In this document: in pieces, positions 23,402-34,179 of the stretch
Layout: the number at the start of each line of letters is the position of its first letter
Numbering within the stretch: position 1 is the first letter of the stretch
Source of the DNA: Corylus avellana
Taxonomy: Eukaryota > Streptophyta > Magnoliopsida > Fagales > Betulaceae
Direction of reading: 5' to 3'
Assembly: GCF_901000735.1 (NCBI RefSeq)
Contig: NC_081543.1
Location: forward strand, 32,014,771-32,078,770
DNA length: 64,000 bases
Program-made: the position numbers and the translations under genes
Notes under the pieces: generated by a model
Told to the model about the DNA's origin: nothing
The model's input: the letters and a program-made list of their open reading frames with translations, nothing else
The model's database searches: none

Positions 23402-24941
23402 TAGGGGTGGCAAAATGGGTACCCATACACGACCCAATTATGACCCGCGGGTACCCGTTACACGATTAGCCTATACCCAGACACGACCCGTTTAGCTAAA
23501 CGGGTAATCGGGTTTGACACGATTACGACACGAAAATAACCGGATAACCCGACACGACCCGTTTTACCCGTTTAAAATAACCGGGTATAAACGGGTAGAC
23601 ACGACCCGACACGACCCGATTACCCTAAACTATAATTTTTTTTTAAAAAAAAAAATTAAAATTCAAAATTGTAATAATAATACTAATACATTATACATCA
23701 ATATAGTCAATGCAAAAAATTGAGTTCTAAGAGATTAAAGGCTTTAATAAAGAATAAGAAAAAAAAATAAAAAATTGGAAAGTGACCGTAATTGACAAAT
23801 TGTACTCCAAAATAAATTACTAAACTCATAATTTCACCTAAACTTAAAAGTTAAAAGTTAAAACAAGTAAGTTCATTTATTAAAATAGTCCACTTATAAT
23901 TTAGTCCCACATGTAACAAAAGTGTTAAAAAATTAATTTGAACAAATATACAAATTCTCAAACATTTTTTTTAGCATCCAACCCTGGGCCAAGACTCAAT
24001 ATTTTTGAATTCCATGAGAGCCATAGAAGACCAAGACCCTTATTTAATTGTGCAAATACATTTATCAAAATGTGTAATATAATAGAATAGTTATAATTTA
24101 AGTGATTTTCATTTTAGCAACGATAAGGTAAAGTTACTAAAGTACAGTAAAGTTTTTCTAAAGATCACAAATTTGCTATCCGAAACAAACAATGGCATCA
24201 ATGCTTAGAGAGGCATCCACCATGGGTCGGTAGCCATCCATTGAAATTTGGATATTCAGTTGATGTTTCACATCCACAAATCAATTGGCGTTCACATACA
24301 CATCCCAGCGCGTGTAGCCTGTGTTCCCCCTAATCAACAACCACTTTTCTTTTTTTCAACTTAAATAAAGTTATTTAATTTTTATCTACAATTAACAATT
24401 ATCATTTGCTTATTTAATTTTGTCATTTTGTAATTCATTGCTTACATTTAATTATCTACCTCTCCTAAGAAAGACTAAAAGGATGTGCAATATAATGCAG
24501 AATTTGATACAGCTGTAAAATTAAAGCAATTGCTGTCTGGATTAGACAATATTTATGAGATGATTGCTTTAGATTCCCTTCAGTTTTATAGAAAAAAAAT
24601 TGATTGCTAATGCCTTGTATACCAAAAGTCTTATTCTAACCATGGATACTAAGACTGACGTGAGGAGTCTGAGGCAGTGAGGCGAGATTCGTGCGTGCCA
24701 GCGTGCGTGAGTTGCTGCCAGGTCCAGAAAAAAACCAAGAAAAAAAAACCGGGTCGCCGGGTCCAGAAAAAAGGAAAAAAAAAACCGGGTCTGACGGGTC
24801 GACCCGCCAGACACGAAATTTTCGGGTCTTAATCGGGTAGACCCGATTACGACCCGAACCCGATTAGCCCAAACCCAATACCTGTTTTTTCGTGTCGTGT
24901 TCGTGTCGGATTCGCGGGTCGTGTCAAAATTGCCGGCCCTA
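23402..24941. mobile_element. 1540-bp non-autonomous hAT insertion, block A only
   Basis: The ends TAGGGGTGGCAA and (reverse complement) TAGGGCCGGCAA form the inverted repeat. Subterminal zones are dense with ACACGACCCG/CGGGTCGTGT units. The right flank is GTTATGCT (24942-24949) and the left flank is GTTATGCAGCT (23391-23401), an 8-bp duplication with an extra AGC. Block B at about 49898 has the empty site GGTTATGCTCAAGC. It interrupts the FRS transposase pseudogene. Confidence 0.9.
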
Positions 24942-25585
24942 GTTATGCTCAAGCACCACTTTACTCAAATACCATGTCCCATCATCTCATAATTGTGCAC
25001 AAATCCTGGCCTTACAACCAGTTCTATTAGTTGTTGGTGTTGCTTTGGAAGCATTACTTTTGTTGTGTGTTCCTAAGTCATACGAAGGCATGTAAGGATC
25101 ATGTAATTTGGGTGACCATCTGGTGTTATTCTAACCAGTCTTCTTAACACACCAAAACCAACTTGCTTATCATACTTCTTATAATATGAGATAACTTTTT
25201 CATGTGAACTAAATGTCATTGAATTTTGTGGTTCTTCAACTTTGTCATCACCATCAATCATCTCTGGTAATACAACATTGTCTACGTTATCATCAAACTC
25301 TTCCTCCGAATAAAGCACCAACATGCTTCTTTATCAGTGTCATCATTTGAATGCCCATTTAAGAGAAGATAAGGTCGTCCCAATCAATCCTACAAATGTT
25401 TAATTAGTATAATAACATGTACAAATGTCTCATGAAATGTCCAAATGAAGTAATCATGCCTAACATCATTTTATACTTTTAATCCTGCATATCTTATGAT
25501 TACTTCAACATATGCAGTATTAAAAGTATGTGCACAAAAGAAATCTCATTTTTTGCAATAAATCCATATACATCATCACCAAATG

Positions 25586-25920
25586 TCAACATCACATTGC
25601 AATAAATCCCCCTTTTCACCAACTAGCACAAAGAATAGTTACTTCAAGAACCCATATACATAATTACAAATTTGTAAAGATAATCTCATATATGCATGGA
25701 AGAAATTCACAAAAAAAAAAAAAAAAAAAAGCAATGTCACATTGCAGTAAATCCACCAACCAGCACAAGAATAATTACTTCAAGAACCCATATACATAAT
25801 TACAAATTTGTAAAGATAATCCCATATATGAACGGAAGAAACACAAAAAAAAAAAAAAAAAAAAAAAAGCAACATCACATTGCAGTAAATCCCATTTTTC
25901 ACCAACCAACACAAGCATAT
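25586..25920. repeat. Tandem repeat, ~130-bp unit, MULE 5' region
   Basis: About two and a half copies of a unit with ACTTCAAGAACCCATATACA, AATTACAAATTTGTAAAGAT, an A-run, and CACATTGCAGTAAATC. It lies between the transposase start (25324) and the right terminal repeat, where a MULE promoter would be. Block B has the same at 50541-50900. Confidence 0.7.
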
Positions 25921-26540
25921 AATTAATGCAATATCACATTGCAACAATAAATCAAATTGGAATGTTCAAAGAATCATATTGCAGTAAAATATAAAAATAA
26001 TAAAATAAAATAAAATCTTACCGAATCAAATACGCCCAAATCGAAGCTGAAGCTAAACCTCCAGGAGAAAGAATACGCTTCTTTTGATTTTGAGAGAGAG
26101 AGAGCGCCTGCCTGAGAGAGCGCGAGAGGGACAAAAGGCAAATGAAAAAATGGTGAACTGAGCCGACAAAGGAGAGGTGAGGGTGGAGAACTAAGTTGGC
26201 AGAGGAGAGAGAAACAACTTTTGCTTTCGTTCATTTTAAAATTAGTGTGGGAAAAAGACAAAAAAAAAAAAAAAAGATTACGTGGCATCTTGCCACGTTG
26301 GACGTTTATGGGCATCATATGAGATTTTTATTAGACTGAATCATTTCTCTATTTTGTTTTACACTACATGGCGATTACTGATTAGAACAATCACATATTT
26401 GAAATTGCGTTAAAAAATATAATAATTTTTAAAAAATTAAAATGAGTTTTTTTTTAAGCTTTTGTTAAAAATGTGTTTTTAACTCTTTTTAGACCATGTT
26501 ATAATTTGACTTATTTCATTATTAATCCAGGGAGGAGGAT

Positions 26541-26960
26541 TTAATCCAACTTGATCATGTGGAGGAGTATGAGAACGGGGATTTATTTGAAATTATCCAT
26601 GGTGCTACCACAACTACCGCAAAAAATGTTGGGGTTAATGATACTACCTCTAATAAGGGTTTGATCGATTAAGATTTGCATAAACATACTTACCAAAGAA
26701 AGCCAAAGAAGATGACTTTTGCTATTTGAAAATATTTTTTTGATGTGGAGATAAAAGGTGTGAGAAGCATCAATGCAAATGGTGTAAAAAGACATTTGTC
26801 ATATTGAAATCAAGTTACATAGGCACCAAGAATAAGCATAAGATTTTGTTGGTTGATGGTAAGGAATCCAATGGTGTATGTGTTAAGCACTCTTTATCTA
26901 AACCTCCAGGAATCACACCCCAGTATGATGCGACGGCTATAGCACATAATCTCCCACAAT
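26541..26960 (+). pseudogene. hAT transposase N-terminal fragment with BED zinc finger
   Basis: The plus frames read EEDLIQLDHVEEYENG and, after stops, KHQCKWCKKTFVILKSSYIG then KHSLSKPPGITPQYDA. The CKWC pair followed by spaced His is a BED-type finger, as in plant hAT transposases. Stops and shifts break it and the dimerisation domain is absent. Block B has the same at about 51510-51930. Confidence 0.6.
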
Positions 26961-26984
26961 CATCTCAACGGATACTGCTCATAA

Positions 26985-28104
26985 TAGATGAGTTCCCATA
27001 TACACAAGATTTAGATACACAAGATCTAGACCCCAACAACTACTGCCCATAATAGAAGAACTATCATTTACAACATACCCCAACAGCTACTTCCATATGA
27101 TACACAATTTTCTTGATTTACATTCTCACAGTGTGTATTCCTCTTCTACACGTATAGCTGCAACTTTCCTTATTTATATTTTCCTTTTACATGTGTTGTA
27201 AAGAATCATGGACTTGATTATAAATATACAAGGCTCTACACTGTTTTGGTTAAGTTAGCCAAAATAGCTTATCTTCTATTTTACATGGTATCAGAGCTTC
27301 TCTAAGCCAACGCTTATCATGGCCGAGTCAAGCAATCCTCCAACCCAAAGATCTTTTTCAACTGATTCCTCATTGATCACCACAAATTTTTCCAATATTG
27401 CCCAAACAATGTTAGTCAAGTTGGATGGCCCAAACTATTTGGCTTGGTTTTCGCAATTCATGCCCATATTGCGAACTCGTGACTTGGTTGGGAAAGTGGA
27501 TGGTTCTAAAAACTGTCCTGTCAAGTTTCTTACCAATTCTGCTAATGAGAAGTCCTTGAATCCTGAATATGCCATATGACAGAAAAAGGATCAACAATTG
27601 CTTAATTAGATCCTTTGTTCTTTAACCCCATCATTAGTTTCGTCCATGTATGGATTAAACACAACCCATGTAGCATGGATAGCACTTGCAACCCGCTATT
27701 TGTCTTAATCTCCATCCAGTATATCCACTTGAAACGCCAGCTACAAAGTCTCCAACAAGGAGGCTAGTCTCATACTGAATACCTCCAACAAGCGAAGCAA
27801 TTGGTAGATTAGTTGTCGATTGCAGGTAAGCCCGTGGATGATGATGACTTGATCTCATTCATTATTAGTGGGTTGAACCTAGCCTACAATTCGTTTGTCA
27901 CTGCATTTTCATTTGCAATCCGGACTATTGCGATGTCATTTTCTCATTTTCAAATTGAACTACTCAGCCATGAGATACTCCTTGAAAGCCAAAATCATCA
28001 TGCTATTGCTCCTGAAACTGGGTCCTTTGCATTATATTCCAACGACCCCAAGTTTTCTAACTCACAAAGTGCTACATTTCAGTGGTGCAAGCCAAGGTAC
28101 CCAT
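26985..28104 (+). pseudogene. Copia-type fragment: LTR end, primer-binding site and gag
   Basis: TGGTATCAGAGC at 27286-27297 is a Met-tRNA primer-binding site directly after LTR-like sequence ending TTTTACA. The gag starts at ATG 27319 (MAESSNPPTQRSF) and reads LVKLDGPNYLAWFSQFMPIL. Later it reads DDDDLISFIISGLNLAYNSF (27813-28100), typical of Copia gag. A stop at 27579 and shifts break it. The sequence changes without a gap into LINE ORF2 near 28104. Protease, integrase and RT are missing. Confidence 0.75.
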
Positions 28105-30418
28105 CGAATATATGTTTGATGGTTTACCTAGTTTTGTCTTAGTTAATAAGCAGAAATCCCTCAAGTTCGATTTGAAAAAGTGGAACGAGGAGGTGTTTGG
28201 TGACAATGGGAAAAAAAAAAAAAAAAAGGAGTTGGTGGAAGGTATTCAGGAGTTGGATGTTATGGCAGAGATGACGGGTTTAGTTCAAGAGGATAAGATT
28301 AAAAATGCCGATTTGTCAAAAGAATTGGAGAATACCTTGTTGTGCGAGGAAATTCATTGGTGTCAAAAGTTGAGAGCATTGTGGCCGAAGGAGGGGGATA
28401 GAAACATTCGGTTTTTTCATAAGGTGGCAAATTCCTATCGTAGGTATAATCGTGTGGAAGCGCTTCGTATCAATGATGCTTTGTCTTGTAATCCTGCGGA
28501 GATAAAAGAGAATATTGTGCAGTTCTATCAAAGATTATATTCTGAGCGAAGCTCATGGCGACCTAGAATGGATAATCAATCTTTTTCATCCATTGATGAG
28601 GAGGAAAAAAATTGGTTAGAAAGAGACTTTGAGGAAAATGAGGCATGGGAGGTGGTAAAAGGTATGGAGGGTGACAAGGCTCCGGGTCTAGATGGCTTCA
28701 CCATGGGAGAAAGGGTCTTTTCAGATTTGGTGGTTTCTCACTCTTTATTTGCTGATGATACCTTGATTTTCTATGAAGCTATCCTGAGCAAATCCATTAT
28801 GTGCGCCTTATTCTCTTATACTTTAAGGCTGTTTTGGGATTGAGAGTAAATCTTGGTAAATCGAAAATTGTTGCTATAGGAGAGGTGGATGACATTAGGG
28901 CTCTAGCTAATATTCTTGGGTGTAGTGTTGCGGCTTTGCCTATGAAGTATTTGGGTCTGCCTCTAGGGAGGTCGTACAAGGCTACGGCTACGTGGAATGG
29001 TGTGACTTAACAGATGGAACGTCGGATGGATGGTTGGAAGAAATTGTATCTTTCAAAAGGAGGACGGTTAACTCTTATTAAAAGTACGCTGTCCAATCTT
29101 CCGACTTATTTATTATCTTTGTTTCCTGTTCCTATGAGGGTAGCCAAAAGGATTGAGAAAGTCCAAAGAGATTTCATGTGGGGAGAAATGGGAGATGAGC
29201 CAAAATTCCATCTTATTAATTGGAACCAAATCTGCCGTCCCTTTCGGGCTAGCGGTCTTGGCATTCAGAATCTGGATAAGTTTAACCAAGCTTTCTTGGG
29301 GAAATGGCTATGGAGATATGTGATAGAGAGTGACACTCTTTGGTACAAGATAAGTAAAGCCAAGTATGAAGATCAGGATGGTGGGTGGTATACGAAGGAG
29401 GTGTCGGGTCCTTATGGTGTGGGTTTATGGAAGCATATTAGAAGAGGTTGGGATAATTTTGCTAAAGGTGTGCAGCTTGAGGTGGGGTTGGGGTTGAAAG
29501 TTCGTTTTTTGCATGATATTTGGTGTGGCGATCAATCATTGAAGCATGCCTTCCAAGTATTGCGAGATACAAAGAAGCCTGGGTAAAGGATAATTTTATT
29601 TGGAGGAATGAGATTGTTGAGTGGAATGTCATCTTTGTGCATTTCATCTAGGATTGGGAGTTGGATGTGGTCTTATCTTTCTTTGATCGGTTATACTCTT
29701 GTAACGTTTCTCATGATAATGTGTTCCGCATTCGCTGGTCCCCTTCCAAAAAGGGTAAGTTCGAGGCGAAGTCGTTCTATAAGGCTTTGTCCAATCTAGA
29801 TCATGAGGTGTTTCCTTGGAAGAATATTTGGCGTACTTAGGTGCCTATGCGAGTGGCATTCTTCGGGTGGACTGCGGCTCTAGGCAAAATTCTGACTCAT
29901 GATAATTTGCGTATTGTGGTGGTGGAATGGTGTTGTATGTGTAAGAAGAACGGAGAGTCAGTCGATCATTTACTTCTTCACTGCGAGGTTGCTAGTGCAC
30001 GATGGCATTCTATCTTTAGTTGGTTTGGGCTGTATTGGGTTATGCCTTGTAGGGTGGAGGATTTGTATGCTTGTTGGTGGATGGGAGGGCGATCCCGAAG
30101 TGCAGTTATATAGAAGATGATTCATTTATGTCTTATGTGGTGTTGATGGAGCGAAAGAAATGTAAGATGCTTTGAAGACTCCACAAGGACTTTAGAGGAG
30201 CTTATCCACTTTTTCTTCTTTACACTATTTACTTGGACCGCTGTTTGGTTAGCTCCGTTAGTGATTAGTTTTTATGATTTTCTCTTCTTCTTCTTTTTTT
30301 ACTTATATCTAGACGCTCTCTTTTTATACTTCCCGTGTAAAAGGGTTGCGGCCCTTAGCAGTTTTGTTATATACAACATTACTTATAATTTATTTATTTT
30401 TTTTTAAAAAAAAAAAAC
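28105..30418 (+). pseudogene. LINE ORF2 remnant with internal RT deletion
   Basis: Plus-strand order: linker ([16 protein letters not shown]), GDRNIRFFHKVANSYRRYNR, RT start (GMEGDKAPGLDGFT), then a direct jump to HSLFADDTLIF with the catalytic FADD. Most RT fingers and palm are therefore deleted. After this come [55 protein letters not shown], and the zinc-binding end [18 protein letters not shown]. The 3' end has TTGCGGCCCTTAGCAG and a T/A-rich tail to 30418. Several stops are present. The 5' side is fused to Copia gag. Block B carries the same deletion. Confidence 0.85.
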
Positions 30419-30838
30419 TTTCTCCAAAGGAAATATTATGTACAACCAAAAATTGAGCTTTGCATTTCTTTAGTAGACCCAGTCACACAAGAACATGATC
30501 ACAAAAATGACATAATAGCATAGCCTTGTAAGTGAAGTTGAAGTAATTATAGTCTAAATCTGCTTATGTTGCGTACTTTTCACAATTTTCTACTAGTCTG
30601 GTGTATCTTGTTCTTCCTGCGAGACAATGAATAAACTACAAATCATATACCTTGTTGTTTGACTTGACATAACTAGTTTGTAGAAATCCTGTATAGAATA
30701 TAAGATATTTATAAAATTAACAAAATACCTCAGTTCACAATTTCTGAGTCAAACAACAAGAAGATAATAAATGTTGTATAAATACTCAGTCCTTGGAGAA
30801 ACCACTTTGAACAGTTAGGTCAAGATGGCATACAATTT

Positions 30839-31804
30839 TGTAACACCCCACCCCAATAATACACAGCATTTTTCGCTTTTGGCTCATCTAAACCAGACTT
30901 TCCAGGAGGTCACCTATCCTGGTGCTACTCTCGCAGAAGCACGCTTAACTGTGAAATTCTGATGGGTTCATGACCATCACGACTTTAAAACGCGTTGTTG
31001 TTATTAAGGGTGTAAGTATACATATTAGCACATTTTCATCTCCATACCCAGGCAATGTGGGACATCACAATCACCCCATCTTAGGACCCAGCGTCCCCGC
31101 TAGCGACCCTCATGGGATTAGCCTATACTTGGCGTTCCAACGAGTGCCCGCTAGCGACCTTCATGGGCTTGTGCACGTTCCCCTCATCTCAGGCTGGGCA
31201 ATGAATCTAATACCATTTGTATCACCCCACCCCAATGACACAGAATATTGTCCGCTTTTGGCTTCCCCAAACCAAACTTTTCAGGAGGTCACCCATCCTA
31301 GTACTACTCTCGTAGAAGCACGCTTAACAACGAAATTCTGATGGGTTTATGACCATCACGGCTTTAAAAACACGTTGTCATTTGGGATATAAGTATACAT
31401 ATAAGTACATTTCCATTTTCATACCCAGGCGATGTGGGATGTCACAATCATCCCCTCTTAGGACCCAGCATTCCCGCTGGCGACCCTCATGGGATTAGCC
31501 CATTCTTGGCATCCCAACGAGTGCCCGCTAACGACCTTCATGGGCTTGTGCACGCTTCTCCGATCTCAGGTTGGGCAATAGCTCTGATGCCATTTGTAAC
31601 AACCTAGGAAAAAGCGTTAGCCACATCTGAGCTATCACTTCAAAAGGATTAGTCAATTTAGAGCTTCCCTATAATTAATTATAAAGTCCAGTTTCACCTA
31701 GTAACTAGGCAATGTGAAACTTAGCACCTATGACTATCATTTATAAACCATTCACTTTATGTAAGCTTTTTCTTATCTTCTCAATATGGGACCGGGGTGT
31801 TACA
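30839..31804 (-). mobile_element. Cassandra TRIM with three LTR positions, one from another family
   Basis: On the minus strand: 30839-31069 is a Cassandra LTR with a 5S rRNA-like segment (near 30902-30966, reverse of the GAGAGTAGTACTAGGATGGG type). Next are an internal region with a reversed primer-binding site, a second Cassandra LTR (31218-31446), another internal region with primer site GCATCAGAGC (reversed, 31581-31590), and then an LTR of the unrelated TRIM family (31595-31804, as at 7500 and 61462). No coding capacity. Confidence 0.8.
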
Positions 31805-32399
31805 ATTACATTATTCAAACGTTCTAGTTCCTGCAATTAACCCTATTTCTGAAACAAACCTGAGTGACAATTGCTTTTTCTTCGTGCCCCAAGAGAGGAT
31901 TATAAATCTCCACTGCTATTGTCAAGCTTGGACATACTTAACACTGACCCAGCCAGTCTATTGTGTGATGTGCTGCTAAAAGGCCATGTTCAGATAAACT
32001 AGTCCCAAGCTCATTGCTGCCTCTAGACTTTTGAGGGCTATTGAGAATCAACAGTCCTAGCATCCTCAACTTGTTCAGCCATTTTACCCCTTAGTAATGT
32101 TGAATAACGATGTAGCATGGTTAAGGAGAAGTCAAACAACATTTTTGGAGCTTAGATAGTGATAAACAAAATTTGACACTTGGTTAAAAGAACTTTCTCT
32201 AAACCCTAAACTATGTCATTGAGTTTTGCACTTTTTTACATATTAAAAAAAAAAAAAAAAAACACACATCATTGAGTTTTTCGGGGATGAAAAAAATCAT
32301 AGTGGGGTTGTTCCTTGTAAAGATTATTTGATTAGAACTTGAATTGTGGTGGCATTCCCATTCAAGTTGATGCCTTTTTGTTTTACCTTCATATTTCCA

Positions 32400-32771
32400 A
32401 GCTTCTTTTGGACAACATGGTCAACAATGCTAGTCTCCATCTCTCTTCTTTTATGAGATTATCTTTTGTCTATAATAGAAATGGTATTAAGAAATAGTAT
32501 TTCTGCCCTTATTGTACTTTTTTCTAATATATAAAATATTGAAAGGACCACAATACATTCTAAGCATCTCTTTTGTACAAACTATAATAATAACATGGTA
32601 TCGGAGCAAGATACCATCATCATTTTACACGCCTTTTCCTGGGTTTCTTTAAGACGGCTTTAGATTCTGTGGGCGGTTTTTCGGCGAGTCCGCACTTCGA
32701 CCCCAACACTGTCAGCTCCATCGTCTCCTCGCATAGATCGGATCGGATCACTCAACCAGTCTTCCGATTCA
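32400..32771 (+). mobile_element. LTR end and primer-binding site of a Copia-like remnant
   Basis: TGGTATCGGAGC at 32596-32607 is a one-mismatch Met-tRNA primer-binding site after AT-rich, LTR-like sequence ending AATAATAACA. The downstream leader runs into the BES1/BZR1-like fragment at 32772. The start of the LTR is not defined and no gag is seen. Third-copy sequence at 63000 lacks this part, so it sits only upstream of copies 1 and 2. Confidence 0.5.
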
Positions 32772-32972
32772 TTCTCTTAATCTTGCTATATATCTTAGTG
32801 CTGAAATTCATTAGTTGAGATGGTTTTGATCTAATTCCCACTCAATCTAAACTTAGAGTTAACATCCTTGATCTGTTACGAAAGTAGTTGCAGTGACTAC
32901 AAGAGGAGGAAGATGACATCGGGGAGTAGGCTGCCGACGTGGAAGGAGAGGGAGAACAACAAGAAGAGATAG
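32772..32972 (+). pseudogene. BES1/BZR1-homolog 5' leader and first codons, now a 19-codon uORF
   Basis: ATG at 32913 encodes MTSGSRLPTWKERENNKKR then TAG. MTSGxRxPTWKERENNKRRERRRR is the start of the DNA-binding domain of plant BES1/BZR1 homologs (brassinosteroid transcription factors). The piece stops before the basic helix is complete. About 140 bp of leader precede the ATG. It lies 92 bp before the ATG of the mitochondrial-protein gene and could act as an upstream ORF in its mRNA. Copies at 57811 and 63000 are one codon longer. Confidence 0.75.
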
Positions 32973-33064
32973 TAGGCTTCCTCTTCAACCACCTCACCAA
33001 TGTTCTAAAAGACTAAAACCCCCAAACCCCTCAATTGCCAAACACACCCACATGCCCTTTACAC

Positions 33065-33939
33065 ATGTCTCACTTCAAAACCTTCATTTCCCACCACTTC
33101 CACACCCTCCTTAAACCTTAAAACCCTCTCCATTGTTCTCACATAACCAATTCCTACTTTTCATGCAAATCTCTTCCACTTTTGTCTCTCTTTTACGGCA
33201 CCCAAACATCTTCAATCCAAATCGAGGACCCAATCGAGCCTGAAAACGAGAATGGGAAGCAAGCAAACAAGAAGCCATTGGATGTTATGTTCAAAGAAGC
33301 TATGAGTGTGAGTTTATGCGAAAATGCTGAAAACAAAGGAGAAAACAGTGCATTGAAGAGCACGTTGAGGGAATTGGAGAGAGAGGTGAGACGGCTGAAA
33401 GCGAATTCAAGAGTGGGAAACAAGGGATTGAAGAAAAGTAAGGATAAGGGTTTATATGCAGTGTTTATGAATCAAGAGGGTTGCAAGGAAAGGTACGAGG
33501 AGAGGGGGGAAGAGCCGGAAGAGAGTGTGGAAGAAAAGGGATTGAAGAAAAGTAAGGGTAAGGGTTTATATGCAGCGTTTACTAACCTAAAGGGTTGCGA
33601 GGAAGGGTGCGAGGAGAGGGGGGAAGAGCTGGAAGAGAGCGTGGAAAATAAGGGATTGATGAAAAGTAAGGGTAAGAGTTTACATGCAACGTTTACAAAT
33701 CAATAGGCTTGCAAGGAATGGTGCGAGGAGAGGAGGAGGGAAGAGCCAAAGGTTTTTAAAGAGTTCTTGCCGGATATGGAAGTGTTTGCGAGTCATTTGT
33801 ACATGGAAGGGTACTTTAACAATGCGAATTTCTTGCGAGCGAATAAGTTGGAATTTGATTATTTTGAGAGTCATTATGGTCGGGGTTATATGAGGTTTGC
33901 GGCCGAGAAGTTTGGCAAGGACTATCAAGAAACTGCAAA
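33065..33939 (+). pseudogene. Probable mitochondrial protein gene, copy 1, exon 1 with two nonsense codons
   Basis: The reading frame matches the intact copy at 63286. ATG 33065 begins MSHFKTFISHHFHTL, a His/Ser/Arg-type presequence. TAA at codon 19 (33119-33121) stops it, where copy 3 has CAA. A second stop, TAG at 33703, is unique to this copy (copy 2 has GAG). The rest reads through a Leu-zipper-like stretch (LRELEREVRRLKANS), three 38-residue repeats of the GLKKSKxKGLYAVF type, and a conserved tail FLPDMEVFASHLYMEGYFND to KFGKDYQETA. It ends at a GT donor (33940). I recall similar plant proteins of unknown function but cannot name the family. Confidence 0.6.
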
Positions 33940-34179
33940 GTAAGAAAGTTTTCCTTCATATATTCTATGGATCCAAAATTTTTAAGATTTAAAGTTAAAA
34001 ATGATGAAGAATACTTGGATCAAACAGTAATAATCTGAAGTTTGACAAATAATAAACATATGGTTCATCATATAAATTTGATTAATTATGTCTTATAATG
34101 GATCATGAAAAACTAAATTATTTAATCCTTCTCTAAATAGATACTCCAACTAATCCAATGTAAATAAATATGAATTTGT

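Larger units (their letters stand above)
20124..25324 (-). pseudogene. FAR1/FRS-like MULE transposase, broken
   Basis: Parts in order on the minus strand: a FAR1 DNA-binding region (25324-25073, FSSHEKVISYYKKYDKQVGF), a linker to the MULE transposase domain (23396-22857, VFWNDARSRVAYEFFGDVIT with FDTTYLTNRY), a SWIM zinc finger (22420-22073, CTCAMFEFRGIVCKH), and a basic tail KRLGRPRSLRR. The tail exists twice because FRS tail plus VARICOSE exon is tandemly duplicated (about 21250-20690 and 20640-19989). A TGA replaces the codon before DDGTWYLSK near 24990, and block B shares it. A hAT splits the gene at 23402. It cannot encode a full transposase. Confidence 0.8.
18237..26328 (-). mobile_element. 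FAR1-type Mutator-like element (MULE), block A
   Basis: The left end (AAAATCCTATATGCTGCCAT) and the reverse complement of the right end (AAAAATCTCATATGATGCCC) form terminal inverted repeats. Both continue through CCAACGTGGCATCTTGCCAC-like sequence to a shared CAAAATGAAC stretch, roughly 100 bp in all. Inside, on the minus strand, are a broken FAR1/MULE transposase and then captured VARICOSE/EDC4 exons. A hAT (23402) and a foldback element (21262) are nested. Four N gaps fall inside. No target duplication is visible, so it is old. Confidence 0.75.

Noticed and set aside
25696..25926. CRISPR-like spaced repeats
   Set aside because: The units are long, AT-rich, contiguous tandem repeats in a plant transposon. 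A CRISPR array is not expected or supported.
30902..30966. 5S rRNA gene
   Set aside because: Only part of the 5S sequence is present and it sits within Cassandra LTRs. This is the known 5S-like promoter of that TRIM, not a 5S gene.
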